NCBI GenBank assembly: GCA_963664635.1
Contig: OY761542.1
Location: 5,270,001-5,334,000 of the forward strand
Direction of reading: 5' to 3'
Source: VXNE01 sp963664635
GTDB lineage: Bacteria > Pseudomonadota > Gammaproteobacteria > Pseudomonadales > Azotimanducaceae
Length of the DNA stretch: 64,000 nt
Part shown: one piece after another, positions 51,188 to 59,768 of the stretch
Layout: each line of letters begins with the position of its first letter
Numbering within the stretch: position 1 is the first letter of the stretch
Notes under the pieces: model-generated
What the model was told of the DNA's origin: nothing
Databases searched by the model: none
The model's input: the letters and a program-made list of their open reading frames with translations, nothing else
Program-made: the position numbers and the translations under genes

Positions 51188-51394
51188 CTAAAGCCAGCCG
51201 AGGCTTTCGGCGAATTTTATCACCGCGATAACGGCAGCGCCGACGGCAAGCGCCAGCTTCATCACGTCCGTCACGATGCTCTGCTGGAGTCTCCGTGCCT
51301 CCGCATCGAGCTTCTCTGCTTCGACCCTCAGCTTGTCCGTCTCCGCGTTGAGCCTACGCAACTCGGCGTGCGCCCGTTCGTCCGCCGGCTCCAT
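51188..51394 (-). CDS. Small coiled-coil membrane protein (68 aa)
   Basis: Residues 5-42 form a heptad-rich coiled coil (LRRLNAETDKLRVEAEKLDA), followed by a transmembrane helix at about 46-62 (LALAVGAAVIAVIKFA) and a short tail. The layout (coiled coil then C-terminal anchor) recalls the larger protein at 3874. ATG at 51394 is preceded by GGAAA; the frame is open to 51508 without recognisable sequence. It lies 40 bp downstream of pilT on the same strand and 21 bp upstream of the 43-aa gene, so the three may form an operon. Confidence 0.6.
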   Translation of the reverse strand: MEPADERAHAELRRLNAETDKLRVEAEKLDAEARRLQQSIVTDVMKLALAVGAAVIAVIKFAESLGWL

Positions 51395-51434
51395 GCTTTT
51401 ACGTTTCCCTGCGGGCTCCGACCCGGACCCGGCT

Positions 51435-52499
51435 CTACCGGCTCCCGGTCCGAGACGACGACTCACCGAACGCCGCCGGCACCTTGGCCTTCTCGCGCGC
51501 CGACTCAAGCGTCACCACCCCCGAGCGCGCGAGCTCGAGAAGGCCCTGATCGAGGGTCTGCATACCCGCTGCCGCCCCGGTCTGGATCGCGGAGTAGATC
51601 TGCGCCGCCTTGTCCTCGCGGATGAGGTTGCGAATCGCGGGGGTCGCCACGAGGACTTCCCGGGCCGCCGCCCGGCCGCCGCCGATGCGGGGGACCAGGG
51701 TCTGGGAAATCACGGCGTGCAGCGACTCCGACAGCGCCGTCCTGACGCCGGCTTTCTCGCCCGCCGGGAACGCGTCCACGATGCGGTCGATGGTCTTGGC
51801 CGCCGATCCGGTGTGCAGCGTCGCGAAGACCAGGTGTCCCGTCTCCGCCGCGGTGAGCGCCAGGGCGATGGTCTCCCGGTCGCGCATCTCTCCGACCAGG
51901 ATCACGTCCGGATCCTCGCGCAGGGCCGCACGCAGCGCCGTCTCGAAGCCGCCGGTGTCCCGGCCGACCTCGCGCTGATGGACCAGGCAGCGCTTGCTCC
52001 GGTGCACGAACTCGATCGGGTCCTCGATGGTCAGCACGTGTGCGGCGCGGGTCTCGTTGATGAAGTCGACCATTGCCGCCAGGGTGGTGCTCTTCCCGGA
52101 GCCGGTCGGTCCGGTCACCAGGACGAGTCCCCTGGGCGCCAGCGCCATGTCCCGGTACACCGGACCCATGTCCAGTTCCTCCATGCCGGGGACCTCCGAG
52201 GGAACGCTCCGGAAGGCGGCGGCGGGACCGCGGTGGTGCCGGTAGGCGTTCACCCGGAAGCGGGCGCCCCCCGGTAGCTCGCAGGCAAAGTCGACCTCCT
52301 CCGACCCGTCGAACGTCCGCCGCCGTTCCTCCCCCATGACCTGCCGCACCATGCCGCGCACATCGGCGGCCGCGAGTGCCGGCCCCTCGAGCGGCCGCAT
52401 GTCTCCGTCCACGCGCAGCATCGGCGGCATCCCGGTCGACAGGTGCAGGTCCGACGCGCCGCGTTCGGCCGCGTGTTCCAGCAGTTCCGCCACGTCCAT
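51435..52499 (-). CDS. pilT: Type IV pilus retraction ATPase PilT
   Basis: A 354-residue secretion-type ATPase that depolymerises type IV pili. Walker A GPTGSGKST (130-138), Asp box IEDPIEFVH, Walker B VILVGEMRDRET, His box HLVFATLHTGSA, and the C-terminal AIRNLIRE motif specific for PilT retraction function. ATG at 52499 has GGGAGG upstream and matches the family N-terminus DVAELLEHAAERGASDLHL. In this organism the gene is divergent from an LLM oxidoreductase instead of lying beside yggS. PilU is not seen. Confidence 0.93.
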   Translation of the reverse strand: MDVAELLEHAAERGASDLHLSTGMPPMLRVDGDMRPLEGPALAAADVRGMVRQVMGEERRRTFDGSEEVDFACELPGGARFRVNAYRHHRGPAAAFRSVPSEVPGMEELDMGPVYRDMALAPRGLVLVTGPTGSGKSTTLAAMVDFINETRAAHVLTIEDPIEFVHRSKRCLVHQREVGRDTGGFETALRAALREDPDVILVGEMRDRETIALALTAAETGHLVFATLHTGSAAKTIDRIVDAFPAGEKAGVRTALSESLHAVISQTLVPRIGGGRAAAREVLVATPAIRNLIREDKAAQIYSAIQTGAAAGMQTLDQGLLELARSGVVTLESAREKAKVPAAFGESSSRTGSR

Positions 52500-52614
52500 C
52501 GCTCTCCCTCCCGAGTCCCGCACCGCGAGCCTAGACCGAGGTCCGCGAGCCGTATGCCAGCCTCCGGCCATCCGCAGGGGCATCGACCTTCCCGAATCCG
52601 CGTGCGTGGCCTCT

Positions 52615-52660
52615 TACGCCATGCAGGCGCTTGTGGCGTCCCGTCTCGAATTCATGCATG
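52615..52660 (+). repeat. Degenerate REP-like sequence upstream of the LLM gene
   Basis: CGCCA and TGGCG arms around CAGGCGCTTG, followed by CGTCCCGTCTCGAATTCATGC. This tail matches the sequence beside the copies at 4316 and 59730 (CGTCCCG, then GAATTCGTGC). It looks like a decayed fourth member. Confidence 0.4.
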
Positions 52661-52696
52661 GTTCCCCCCGCACACGGCGGCAGACGAGGCAATCTC

Positions 52697-53695
52697 ATGA
52701 GACTGGGAGTCCTGGCGGGAGGGGGCAACGCTTGGCGCGAGTCCCTGGAGAAGGTGCGCATCGCGGAGTCGCTGGGCTACGAGATGGTGGGCAGCGGCGA
52801 GGCCTGGGGCCCGTCCACCGTGCCCTGGATGACGCTCCTCGCCGAGCACACCGAGCGCATGACGGTCGGGACGGGCATCCTCAACATCTACTCCCGCTCG
52901 CCGGCGGCGATCGCGCAGGAGTTCGCCATGCTGGAGATCGTCTCCGGCGGCCGCATGGTGTGCGGTCTCGGCTCCTCCGGACACCGCGTCATCGAACACT
53001 TCCACGGGGTGCCTTTCGAGAAGCCGCTGCGGCGCCTGCGCGAGTACGCCGAGATCATCAACGTGCTCATGCGCGGCGACCCGCTCGAGTACCAGGGCGA
53101 GATCTTCCAGATGGGGCGGGGCTTCCGGCTCGACTACGACCGTCCCAGGGATCACGTACCCATCTACATCGCCGCCATCACGCCGAAATCCATCCAGCAG
53201 ACCGGCGAGATCGCCGATGGCATCTTTCCCATCCACTGGCCGAAGGGCCGCTTCCACGCGTTGCGGCAGTCCCTCTCCGAAGCCTCCGAGAGCGTCGGGC
53301 GGCCCGCCGACTCGGTCACCATCGCCCCGTTCACCAACGTCTACGTCACCGACGGAGCGAACGACGAGGCGATGTGGCAGGCGGCCCGTCAGCCCCTGTT
53401 CCACTACATCAACCGCATGGGCGACTTCTACTGGAACATGCTCGCCGACAACGGCTTCGAGGCCGAGGTCCTCGGTTCCCGCGCAGCCTGGCGCGACCGG
53501 GACCGGGACGGAGCCATGCAGGCGATCTCCGAGGACATGGTGCGCGAGATCCAGGTCATCGGACCGGTCGATGCGGTCGGCGCACAGCTCGCCGAACGCG
53601 CGGCGTCCGGCGCCGAGCTGCAGATGGTCCAGATGCCGGGCGGCTCCGCGGCGGAAGCCGGGGCGCGGCTCGAAGCCCTGCTGCGGGCCGGATAG
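52697..53695 (+). CDS. LLM-class flavin-dependent oxidoreductase
   Basis: A 332-residue luciferase-like TIM-barrel protein using FMN or F420. AESLGYEMVGSGEAWG, VGTGILNIYSRSPAAIAQEFAML, GRMVCGLGSSG, IYIAAITPKSIQQTGEIADG are typical. Substrate unknown. ATG at 52697 (MRLGVLAGG) is preferred over an upstream in-frame ATG at 52631. The gene interrupts the usual pilT-yggS adjacency, so it is probably a lineage-specific insertion; its stop is 6 nt from the yggS start. Confidence 0.83.
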   Translation: MRLGVLAGGGNAWRESLEKVRIAESLGYEMVGSGEAWGPSTVPWMTLLAEHTERMTVGTGILNIYSRSPAAIAQEFAMLEIVSGGRMVCGLGSSGHRVIEHFHGVPFEKPLRRLREYAEIINVLMRGDPLEYQGEIFQMGRGFRLDYDRPRDHVPIYIAAITPKSIQQTGEIADGIFPIHWPKGRFHALRQSLSEASESVGRPADSVTIAPFTNVYVTDGANDEAMWQAARQPLFHYINRMGDFYWNMLADNGFEAEVLGSRAAWRDRDRDGAMQAISEDMVREIQVIGPVDAVGAQLAERAASGAELQMVQMPGGSAAEAGARLEALLRAG

Positions 53696-53701
53696 CCCGC
53701 G

Positions 53702-54409
53702 GTGCGCCCGGCCCCGGCCGCCCTCCCCACGCACCCCGCCACGGCGGTGGCCGCGGCGGTGCGGGACGCGGCCGAACGCGCCGGGCGCACGCCGCGGTCC
53801 GTTCGGCTCGTGGCGGTCTCGAAGACCCGTACGATCGACGAAGTGCAAGCGGCCGCCGGCGCCGGCGTCACCGACTTCGGCGAGAACTTCCTGCAGGACG
53901 CGTTGCCGAAGGTCCGCGCCCTCGAGGGCCAGGGCATCGCGTGGCACTTCATCGGCGCCGTCCAGTCCAACAAGACCCGCGACATCGCGCGCTGGTTCCA
54001 GTGGGTGCACACGCTCGAACGACCCCGGATCGCCGAGCGGCTGCACCGGCACCGCGTCGCCCGGGCGCCGCTCGACGTCTGCATCCAGGTGAACGTGGAC
54101 GCCGAGGAGAGCAAGGCCGGGGTGCGGCCCGAGGAGATCGAGGGGCTCGTCGGGGTCGTGCGCGGACTGGACCGCCTCCGGCTGCGCGGGCTGATGGCGA
54201 TTCCGGCGCCCCGCGAGGACCCCGGGGAGATGCGCCCCAGTTTCGCGCGCATGCGGGCGCTCTTCGAGACGCACGGGGCGCTCGGGGGCGACCGCTGGGA
54301 CACCCTGTCCATGGGCATGACCGCCGACTACGCCGTCGCCATCGAGGAGGGTTCCACGTGCGTGCGCATCGGCACCGCCATCTTCGGTCCCAGGGGGAGG
54401 ATGACGTGA
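53702..54409 (+). CDS. yggS: YggS family pyridoxal-phosphate homeostasis protein
   Basis: A 235-residue PLP-binding protein with the alanine-racemase-like barrel fold; it has no known catalytic activity and controls free PLP. The PLP lysine is in VAVSKT, followed by FGENFLQDAL, WHFIGAVQSNKTR, and the C-terminal SMGMTADYAVAIEEGST and VRIGTAIFG. GTG start at 53702. The stop overlaps the proC GTG by 3 nt. Confidence 0.93.
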   Translation: MRPAPAALPTHPATAVAAAVRDAAERAGRTPRSVRLVAVSKTRTIDEVQAAAGAGVTDFGENFLQDALPKVRALEGQGIAWHFIGAVQSNKTRDIARWFQWVHTLERPRIAERLHRHRVARAPLDVCIQVNVDAEESKAGVRPEEIEGLVGVVRGLDRLRLRGLMAIPAPREDPGEMRPSFARMRALFETHGALGGDRWDTLSMGMTADYAVAIEEGSTCVRIGTAIFGPRGRMT

Positions 54410-55197
54410 CGCGGATCGCCTTCGTCGGCGGCGGCAACATGGCATTCGCCATGGTGCGGGGCCTGCGTGCCCGGGAAACGTTCGACATCGCCGTCTCGGA
54501 CCCCGTTCCCGAGCAGCTCGCGCGCTTCGAGGATGTCTCGACGACCGCCGACAACGTCGCCGCTACGGCCGGCGCCGACGCCGTCGTGCTCGCCGTCAAG
54601 CCCCAGAACATGGCAGCCGCGCTCGCCGGCATGGAACTCGACGCTGATCAGCTCGTCGTCTCCATAGCGGCCGGCGTCCCCATGCGGGCCATCGCGAACC
54701 GGACGTTGCCGGGGCAACCGATCGTCCGCTGCATGCCGAACACGCCGGCGCTCCTCGGAGCGGGCATCACCGGCGCCGTGCCCAACGCCGCCGTGGGGGA
54801 CGCCCACCGGGAGCTCGCCGCGCAGATCCTCGCCGCGGCCGGCGAGGTGGTCTGGTTTGACGACGAGGCCAGCCTGGACGCGGTGACGGCCCTCTCCGGC
54901 AGCGGCCCGGCGTACTTCTTCTACCTGCTTGAGGCCATGATCGACGCGGGCGTCGAACTCGGCGTCGACGCCGAGACGGCGCGCCAACTGTCCGTGGCGA
55001 CCGCGCTCGGCGCCGCCCGCATGGCAAGCGCCGGCGACTCCGACCCGGCGACGCTGCGCGCCCGGGTCACCTCGCCCGGTGGCACCACCGAGCGCGCCCT
55101 TTCTATACTTGCGTCGAACCAGGTGGACGCAGCGGTTCGCCAAGCGATCCACGGCGCCTGGCGTCGATCCCGGGAACTGGCCGAGGAGGTCGAGTAA
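54406..55197 (+). CDS. proC: Pyrroline-5-carboxylate reductase
   Basis: A 263-residue NAD(P)H enzyme for the last step of proline synthesis. Rossmann motif IAFVGGGNMAFAMV, AVKPQNM, VRCMPNTPALLGAGITG, and the C-terminal signature SGSGPAYFFYLLEAM with TSPGGTTERAL. GTG at 54406 overlaps the yggS stop. yggT starts 3 nt after its stop. Confidence 0.95.
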   Translation: MTRIAFVGGGNMAFAMVRGLRARETFDIAVSDPVPEQLARFEDVSTTADNVAATAGADAVVLAVKPQNMAAALAGMELDADQLVVSIAAGVPMRAIANRTLPGQPIVRCMPNTPALLGAGITGAVPNAAVGDAHRELAAQILAAAGEVVWFDDEASLDAVTALSGSGPAYFFYLLEAMIDAGVELGVDAETARQLSVATALGAARMASAGDSDPATLRARVTSPGGTTERALSILASNQVDAAVRQAIHGAWRRSRELAEEVE

Positions 55198-55199
55198 GC

Positions 55200-55787
55200 A
55201 TGGGCGGACCCGTCGCCTTCATCATCCAGTTCATCCTGAGTGCGGTCTCGGTCCTGTTCCTGATCCGCTTCATCCTGCAGGCCACCCGGGCGGACTTCTA
55301 CAATCCGATCGTCCAGGGGATCGTGCGCTACACCGATCCCGTGCTGAAGCCGCTCCGCCGCGTCATCCCGACCTACCGCAACCTGGACCTGGCAGCGTTC
55401 GTGGCCACCTGGATCGTGAGTATCGTGACGATCATCGTGGCCGTGATGATGACCGGCAGTTACAGCAACTTCACGGTGGTCGAACTCGTCCAGTCGCTCG
55501 GTCTCGAAGTGGGGGCGATCGTCGGCGGCGTCTACCGCACGCTCGACCTGTTCCTGAGCTTCTACTGGATCGCCATCTTCCTCTCCATCATCGTCTCGTT
55601 CGTGGCGCCGACGACCTACAACCCGGTGATCTCCCTGCTGCACCAACTCTGCGAACCGGTCCTCGCACCGGCGCGCCGCGTCCTGCCCGCGATGGGCGGT
55701 CTCGACCTCTCGCCGCTCATCGTCTTCCTCGTGCTCGCGCTCCTGCAGAGGTTCTTCCTGCCGGGGCTGTTCCGCCTGCTGTTCTGA
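55200..55787 (+). CDS. yggT: YggT family integral membrane protein
   Basis: A 195-residue protein with two YggT repeats, each a pair of hydrophobic helices flanking a conserved turn (NPIVQGIVRYTDPVLKPLRR and NPVISLLHQLCEPVLAPARR). Five to six hydrophobic segments are visible. Function is not established; relatives are linked to osmotic or envelope stress and division-site proteins. ATG at 55200. Confidence 0.92.
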   Translation: MGGPVAFIIQFILSAVSVLFLIRFILQATRADFYNPIVQGIVRYTDPVLKPLRRVIPTYRNLDLAAFVATWIVSIVTIIVAVMMTGSYSNFTVVELVQSLGLEVGAIVGGVYRTLDLFLSFYWIAIFLSIIVSFVAPTTYNPVISLLHQLCEPVLAPARRVLPAMGGLDLSPLIVFLVLALLQRFFLPGLFRLLF

Positions 55788-55788
55788 G

Positions 55789-56946
55789 TTGAGCACCGTG
55801 TCCCAGAAGGCACCGCCGCCGGACTCCGCAGGCATCGTGGCCCCGCGGACGCGGAGTTTCGGCGCACTGGACCTGCAGTGCGGCGTACGCCTGCCGGCCT
55901 TCGAGCTCGTCTACGAGACCTATGGCGCGCTCAACGCCGACCGTTCCAACGCCGTGCTGGTCTGCCACGCCCTGTCCGGCAACCACCACGCCGCCGGTTA
56001 CCACGCCGAGACGGACCGGCGACCCGGCTGGTGGGACGTCTGCATCGGCCCGGGCAAACCCATCGACACGAACCGGTTCTTCGTGGTGAGCCTCAACAAC
56101 CTCGGCGGCTGCCACGGCAGCACGGGGCCGCGCTCGACCGACCCCGCGAGCGGCGAGCCCTACGGCCCCCACTTCCCGAACGTCACCGTCAAGGACTGGG
56201 TGCGCAGCCAGGCGATGCTCGCGGACGCGCTCGGCATCGACGCGTTCGCCGCGGTCGTCGGCGGCAGTCTCGGCGGCATGCAGGCGATGCAGTGGGCCAT
56301 CGACCTGCCGGACCGCATCCGCCACGCGCTCCTCATCGCCTGCGCTCCCAAGCTCTCGGCGCAGAACATCGCCTTCAACGAGATCGCGCGGCAGGCGATC
56401 CTGACCGACCCGGACTACCGGGGCGGCGAGTACGTGAAGGCCGCGACCAATCCGGACCGGGGACTCATGCTCGCCCGCATGCTCGGCCACGTCACCTACC
56501 TGTCCGACGACAGCATGGGCGACAGGTTCGGCCGGGAACTCCGGTCCGGCGACATCGCGTCCGGCCACGACGTGACGTTCCAGGTGGAGAGCTACCTCCA
56601 CTACCAGGGCCGGGCGTTCTCGAAGACCTTCGACGCCAACACCTATCTCCTGATGACCCGCGCGCTGGACTACTTCGATCCCGCGCACGAGTACGGGGAC
56701 GATCTCGCGGCGGCGCTCGCGGTTGCCCGGTGCGCCTTCCTGGTGGTCTCGTTCTCCACCGACTGGCGCTTCTCCCCCGAGCGCTCGGAGGAGATCGTCG
56801 ACGCGCTCCTGACCGCCCGGCGCGACGTGGCGAGCGTGAGCATCGAGGCTTCCCACGGCCACGACTCGTTCCTGCTCCCGGTGCCGCGCTATCTCGCCGT
56901 CCTGTCCGAGTACCTCGACCGCGTCGCCCGGGAGTGCGGGCAGTGA
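55789..56946 (+). CDS. metX: Homoserine O-acyltransferase MetX
   Basis: A 385-residue alpha/beta-hydrolase-fold enzyme that acylates homoserine for methionine synthesis. YETYGALNADRSNAVLVCHALSG region, NNLGGCHGSTGP, nucleophile elbow GGSLGGMQAMQW, catalytic Asp in STDWRFSPE and catalytic His in GHDSFL. Proteobacterial MetX proteins of the metX-metW pair often use succinyl-CoA; the residue pattern does not let me choose between acetyl and succinyl. TTG at 55789 or GTG at 55798 are the candidate starts. metW follows with a GTGA overlap. Confidence 0.92.
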   Translation: MSTVSQKAPPPDSAGIVAPRTRSFGALDLQCGVRLPAFELVYETYGALNADRSNAVLVCHALSGNHHAAGYHAETDRRPGWWDVCIGPGKPIDTNRFFVVSLNNLGGCHGSTGPRSTDPASGEPYGPHFPNVTVKDWVRSQAMLADALGIDAFAAVVGGSLGGMQAMQWAIDLPDRIRHALLIACAPKLSAQNIAFNEIARQAILTDPDYRGGEYVKAATNPDRGLMLARMLGHVTYLSDDSMGDRFGRELRSGDIASGHDVTFQVESYLHYQGRAFSKTFDANTYLLMTRALDYFDPAHEYGDDLAAALAVARCAFLVVSFSTDWRFSPERSEEIVDALLTARRDVASVSIEASHGHDSFLLPVPRYLAVLSEYLDRVARECGQ

Positions 56947-57542
56947 GGAAGGAGTTGCGCATCATCGCGGACCTCGTCGCCCCGGGAGCGCGCGTGCTCG
57001 ACCTCGGCTGCGGCAGCGGCGAACTGCTCGCCCACCTGCAGCGGCACAAGGACGTGGTCGGCTATGGGCTCGACAACGGCGCCGACGAAATCTCCGCCTG
57101 CATCCGGGCAGGGGTCAACGTGATCGAACAGGACCTCGACGCCGGCCTCGCCCGCTTCTCCGACGCGAGCTTCGACATGGTGGTGATGACGGACACCCTG
57201 CAGGCGGTGCGCGCCCCCGACCAGCTCCTTGACGAGATGCTGCGGATCGGCAAGGAGTGCATCGTCACCTTCCCGAATTTCGCCCACTGGACCTGCCGAG
57301 CGCAGCTTGCGACGCGGGGACGGATGCCGATCGCGAAACACCTCCCCTACACCTGGTACGCGACGCCGAACATCCACCTCTGCACGTGCACGGACTTCGA
57401 GACCCTGTGCCGCGACAAGGGGCTGACGATCACGCAACGCTTCGTCGTGGACCGCGCCTACCGCCACGGCCCGCTGATCAATCGCTTCCCCAACCTGCTC
57501 GGAACGACGGCCTTCTACCGGCTGCGCCGCGGAGACGCCTGA
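56943..57542 (+). CDS. metW: Methionine biosynthesis protein MetW
   Basis: A 199-residue SAM-methyltransferase-fold protein that partners MetX and, in Pseudomonas-like bacteria, is required for homoserine acylation. Motif I VLDLGCGSGELL, then VGYGLDNGADE, DMVVMTDTLQAV and FPNFAHWTCRAQL, the last being diagnostic for MetW. GTG at 56943 overlaps the metX stop. The DUF4426 gene follows 1 nt after its stop. Confidence 0.93.
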   Translation: MRKELRIIADLVAPGARVLDLGCGSGELLAHLQRHKDVVGYGLDNGADEISACIRAGVNVIEQDLDAGLARFSDASFDMVVMTDTLQAVRAPDQLLDEMLRIGKECIVTFPNFAHWTCRAQLATRGRMPIAKHLPYTWYATPNIHLCTCTDFETLCRDKGLTITQRFVVDRAYRHGPLINRFPNLLGTTAFYRLRRGDA

Positions 57543-57543
57543 T

Positions 57544-57981
57544 ATGGCGGCGCGCCGCCGGCCGTGGTCCGCCGCCCTGGGCGCCGTACTGCTGGCGACC
57601 CTCGCCGGTCACGCGGAGCAGAAGGAGACCTTCGGCGAGCACGCCGTCCACTACGTGGTCTTCAACGCAAGTTTCCTCCGGCCGCAGGTCGCCGAGCGCT
57701 ATGGCATCGTGCGCGGACGCGACAGGGCGCTGGTCAACGTGTCCGTACGCGACGCCGAGGACCGGGCCGTCGACGTGCCGGTCACGGGGGCCTTCCGCAA
57801 CCTCCTCGGTCAGGTGGAGAGACTCCGTTTCCGGACGGTCCGCGAGGGCGACGCCATCTACTACCTGGCATCGCTGACCTATCCCCATGCCGAGGCGCTC
57901 CGCTTCGAGATCGTCGCCGAACTGCCCGGATACGGACCGGCGACCGTCGCCTTCCAGCAAACGCTCTACTGGGAGCAGTGA
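57544..57981 (+). CDS. DUF4426 periplasmic protein
   Basis: A 145-residue protein. Residues 1-24 form a signal peptide (PWSAALGAVLLATLAGHA). The mature part begins QKETFGEHAVHYVVFNASFL, the hallmark of DUF4426, and has a beta-rich Ig-like look. Function unknown, but its place between metW and rdgB is conserved in Pseudomonas-like genomes. Its TGA overlaps the rdgB GTG. Confidence 0.87.
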   Translation: MAARRRPWSAALGAVLLATLAGHAEQKETFGEHAVHYVVFNASFLRPQVAERYGIVRGRDRALVNVSVRDAEDRAVDVPVTGAFRNLLGQVERLRFRTVREGDAIYYLASLTYPHAEALRFEIVAELPGYGPATVAFQQTLYWEQ

Positions 57982-58589
57982 CCGTGCCGGCAGCCAGAAG
58001 GGTCGTGCTCGCCAGCGCGAACGCCGGCAAGCTGCGGGAACTGGCCGGACTGCTCGCACCCGTGGCCGTGGAACTGCATCCCGCCTCCGATTTCGGGATT
58101 CCCGCGCCGGAGGAAACCGGACGGACATTCCTCGAGAACGCCCTCATCAAGGCGCGCAACGCCGCCGCGCTCGCCGGACTCCCCGCCATTGCCGACGACT
58201 CCGGACTGGTCGTGCCCGCGCTCCGGGGCGCGCCCGGGATCTACTCCGCGCGCTTCGCCGGCGCCGAGGCCGCCGCCGCCGACAACAACGCGAAACTCGT
58301 GGCGGCCCTCGACGGCAACCCCGACCGGCGCGCGCACTTCTACTGTGCGCTGGTGTTCCTCGAGCGCCCCGACGACCCGGCGCCGATCATCGCGACCGGC
58401 ACATGGCACGGGGAGATCGTCGAGCGGCCCCGCGGCGCCCGCGGTTTCGGATACGACCCGCACTTCTTCGTGCCCGAACTCGGGGCGACCGCCGCGGAAC
58501 TCGCCCCCGAGGTCAAGAACGCCCGCAGCCACCGGGGCCTTGCCGCGAGGGCGCTGGTCCGCGAGCTGGCACGCGCGACCGACGCGTGA
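57978..58589 (+). CDS. rdgB: dITP/XTP pyrophosphatase
   Basis: A 203-residue house-cleaning enzyme that hydrolyses non-canonical purine triphosphates. ASANAGKLRELAGLL, ETGRTFLENALIKAR, ADDSGLVVPAL, PGIYSARFAG, and GFGYDPHFFVPE with a C-terminal SHRGLAARAL. The first GTG (57978) overlaps the DUF4426 stop; a second GTG at 57984 is also possible. hemW follows with a GTGA overlap. Confidence 0.94.
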   Translation: MTVPAARRVVLASANAGKLRELAGLLAPVAVELHPASDFGIPAPEETGRTFLENALIKARNAAALAGLPAIADDSGLVVPALRGAPGIYSARFAGAEAAAADNNAKLVAALDGNPDRRAHFYCALVFLERPDDPAPIIATGTWHGEIVERPRGARGFGYDPHFFVPELGATAAELAPEVKNARSHRGLAARALVRELARATDA

Positions 58590-59683
58590 GCGGTCTGTAC
58601 GTGCACCTGCCCTGGTGCGTGCGCAAGTGCCCGTACTGCGACTTCAACTCGCACCCGCTGCGCGCCCGGCTGCCCGAGCCCGACTACCTGCGGGCCCTGC
58701 TCGACGACTTCGCGCGGGACAGGCCACGCGCGCCCTGGCCGATCCGCTCGGTCTACTTCGGGGGTGGCACGCCGAGTCTCTTCTCGCCGCACGCCTTCGG
58801 GCGCCTCCTCGACGCGTTCGCGCTCCCGGACAACGTCGAGGTCACCATGGAAGCGAATCCCGGTACCGTGGAAACGGCCGGCCCGGTGGCCGAGTACGCG
58901 AGCGCCGGCATCAACCGCGTGTCCCTTGGGGTCCAATCGTTCGATGACGGACACCTGCACGCCCTCGGGCGCATCCACGACGGCGCCGACGCCGCGCGAG
59001 CCGCGCGGACGATCCGGGCGGCCGGGTTCGGCGAGTTCAACATCGACCTCATGTTCGGGCTGCCCGGACAGACCGCCGCGAGCGCGCTCTCGGACCTCGA
59101 CGGCGCCGTGGCGCTCGAGCCGACCCACGTCTCCTGGTACCAGCTCACGATCGAGCCGAGGACGGAGTTCGCCCGCCGGCCCCCCGAACTGCCGGGCGCC
59201 GACACGCTGGCGGACATCGCCGAGGCGGGACAGGCGTTCCTCGCCGACCATGGCTACGAACGCTACGAAGTCTCCGCCTATGCCCGCCCCGGCTCCCGGT
59301 CCCGCCACAACCTCAACTACTGGACCTTCGGCGATTACCTCGGCATCGGCGCCGGCGCGCACGGCAAGCGCACTTCCGCCGCCGGGGTCGTCCGTACCGC
59401 CAAGCCCCGTCAGCCGCGGCTCTACCTCAAGGACCCGTCGCCGGTCGACACGCCCGTGGATCCGGCCGACCTGCCGGTGGAGTTCATGATGAACGCGCTG
59501 CGGCTGGTGGACGGCGTCGCACCGGGGGTCTTCGAGGAACGGACCGGGCTGTCCGCGGATGCTATCGGCGACACCGTGCGGGCGCTACGGGCGGAGGGGC
59601 TGATGGAAGCGGGCCGGCTGGCGCTGACCGAGCTGGGCTACCGCCACCTGGACACGGTCGTCGGCCGATTCCTCGGACGTTGA
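58586..59683 (+). CDS. hemW: Radical SAM heme chaperone HemW
   Basis: A 365-residue radical SAM protein that inserts heme into respiratory enzymes; formerly annotated as oxygen-independent coproporphyrinogen oxidase. The 4Fe-4S motif is CVRKCPYCDF near residue 11, followed by SVYFGGGTPSLF, VTMEANPGTVE, GINRVSLGVQSF and FNIDLMFGLPGQT. The C-terminal HemW domain contains RHNLNYWTFGDYLGIGAGAHG. GTG at 58586. It ends the metX-hemW run and is convergent with trmB. Confidence 0.93.
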   Translation: MSGLYVHLPWCVRKCPYCDFNSHPLRARLPEPDYLRALLDDFARDRPRAPWPIRSVYFGGGTPSLFSPHAFGRLLDAFALPDNVEVTMEANPGTVETAGPVAEYASAGINRVSLGVQSFDDGHLHALGRIHDGADAARAARTIRAAGFGEFNIDLMFGLPGQTAASALSDLDGAVALEPTHVSWYQLTIEPRTEFARRPPELPGADTLADIAEAGQAFLADHGYERYEVSAYARPGSRSRHNLNYWTFGDYLGIGAGAHGKRTSAAGVVRTAKPRQPRLYLKDPSPVDTPVDPADLPVEFMMNALRLVDGVAPGVFEERTGLSADAIGDTVRALRAEGLMEAGRLALTELGYRHLDTVVGRFLGR

Positions 59684-59729
59684 CAGGTCGATGTCGCGGG
59701 TTGGCTCTGATCGCCCGCCCGGCAGCGGG

Positions 59730-59768
59730 CACGAATTCCAGACGGGACGGGACGAGCCCGTCCCCTAC
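59730..59768 (-). repeat. REP-like palindrome, copy 3, overlapping the trmB stop codon
   Basis: On the minus strand: GTAG (59768-59765), GGGACGGG-CTCGT-CCCGTCCC, GTCTG, GAATTCGTGC. It matches the left half of the pair at 4316, including the GAATTCGTG flank. The trmB TAG stop codon (59767-59765) is part of GTAG. It lies between the convergent ends of hemW and trmB. Confidence 0.75.
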
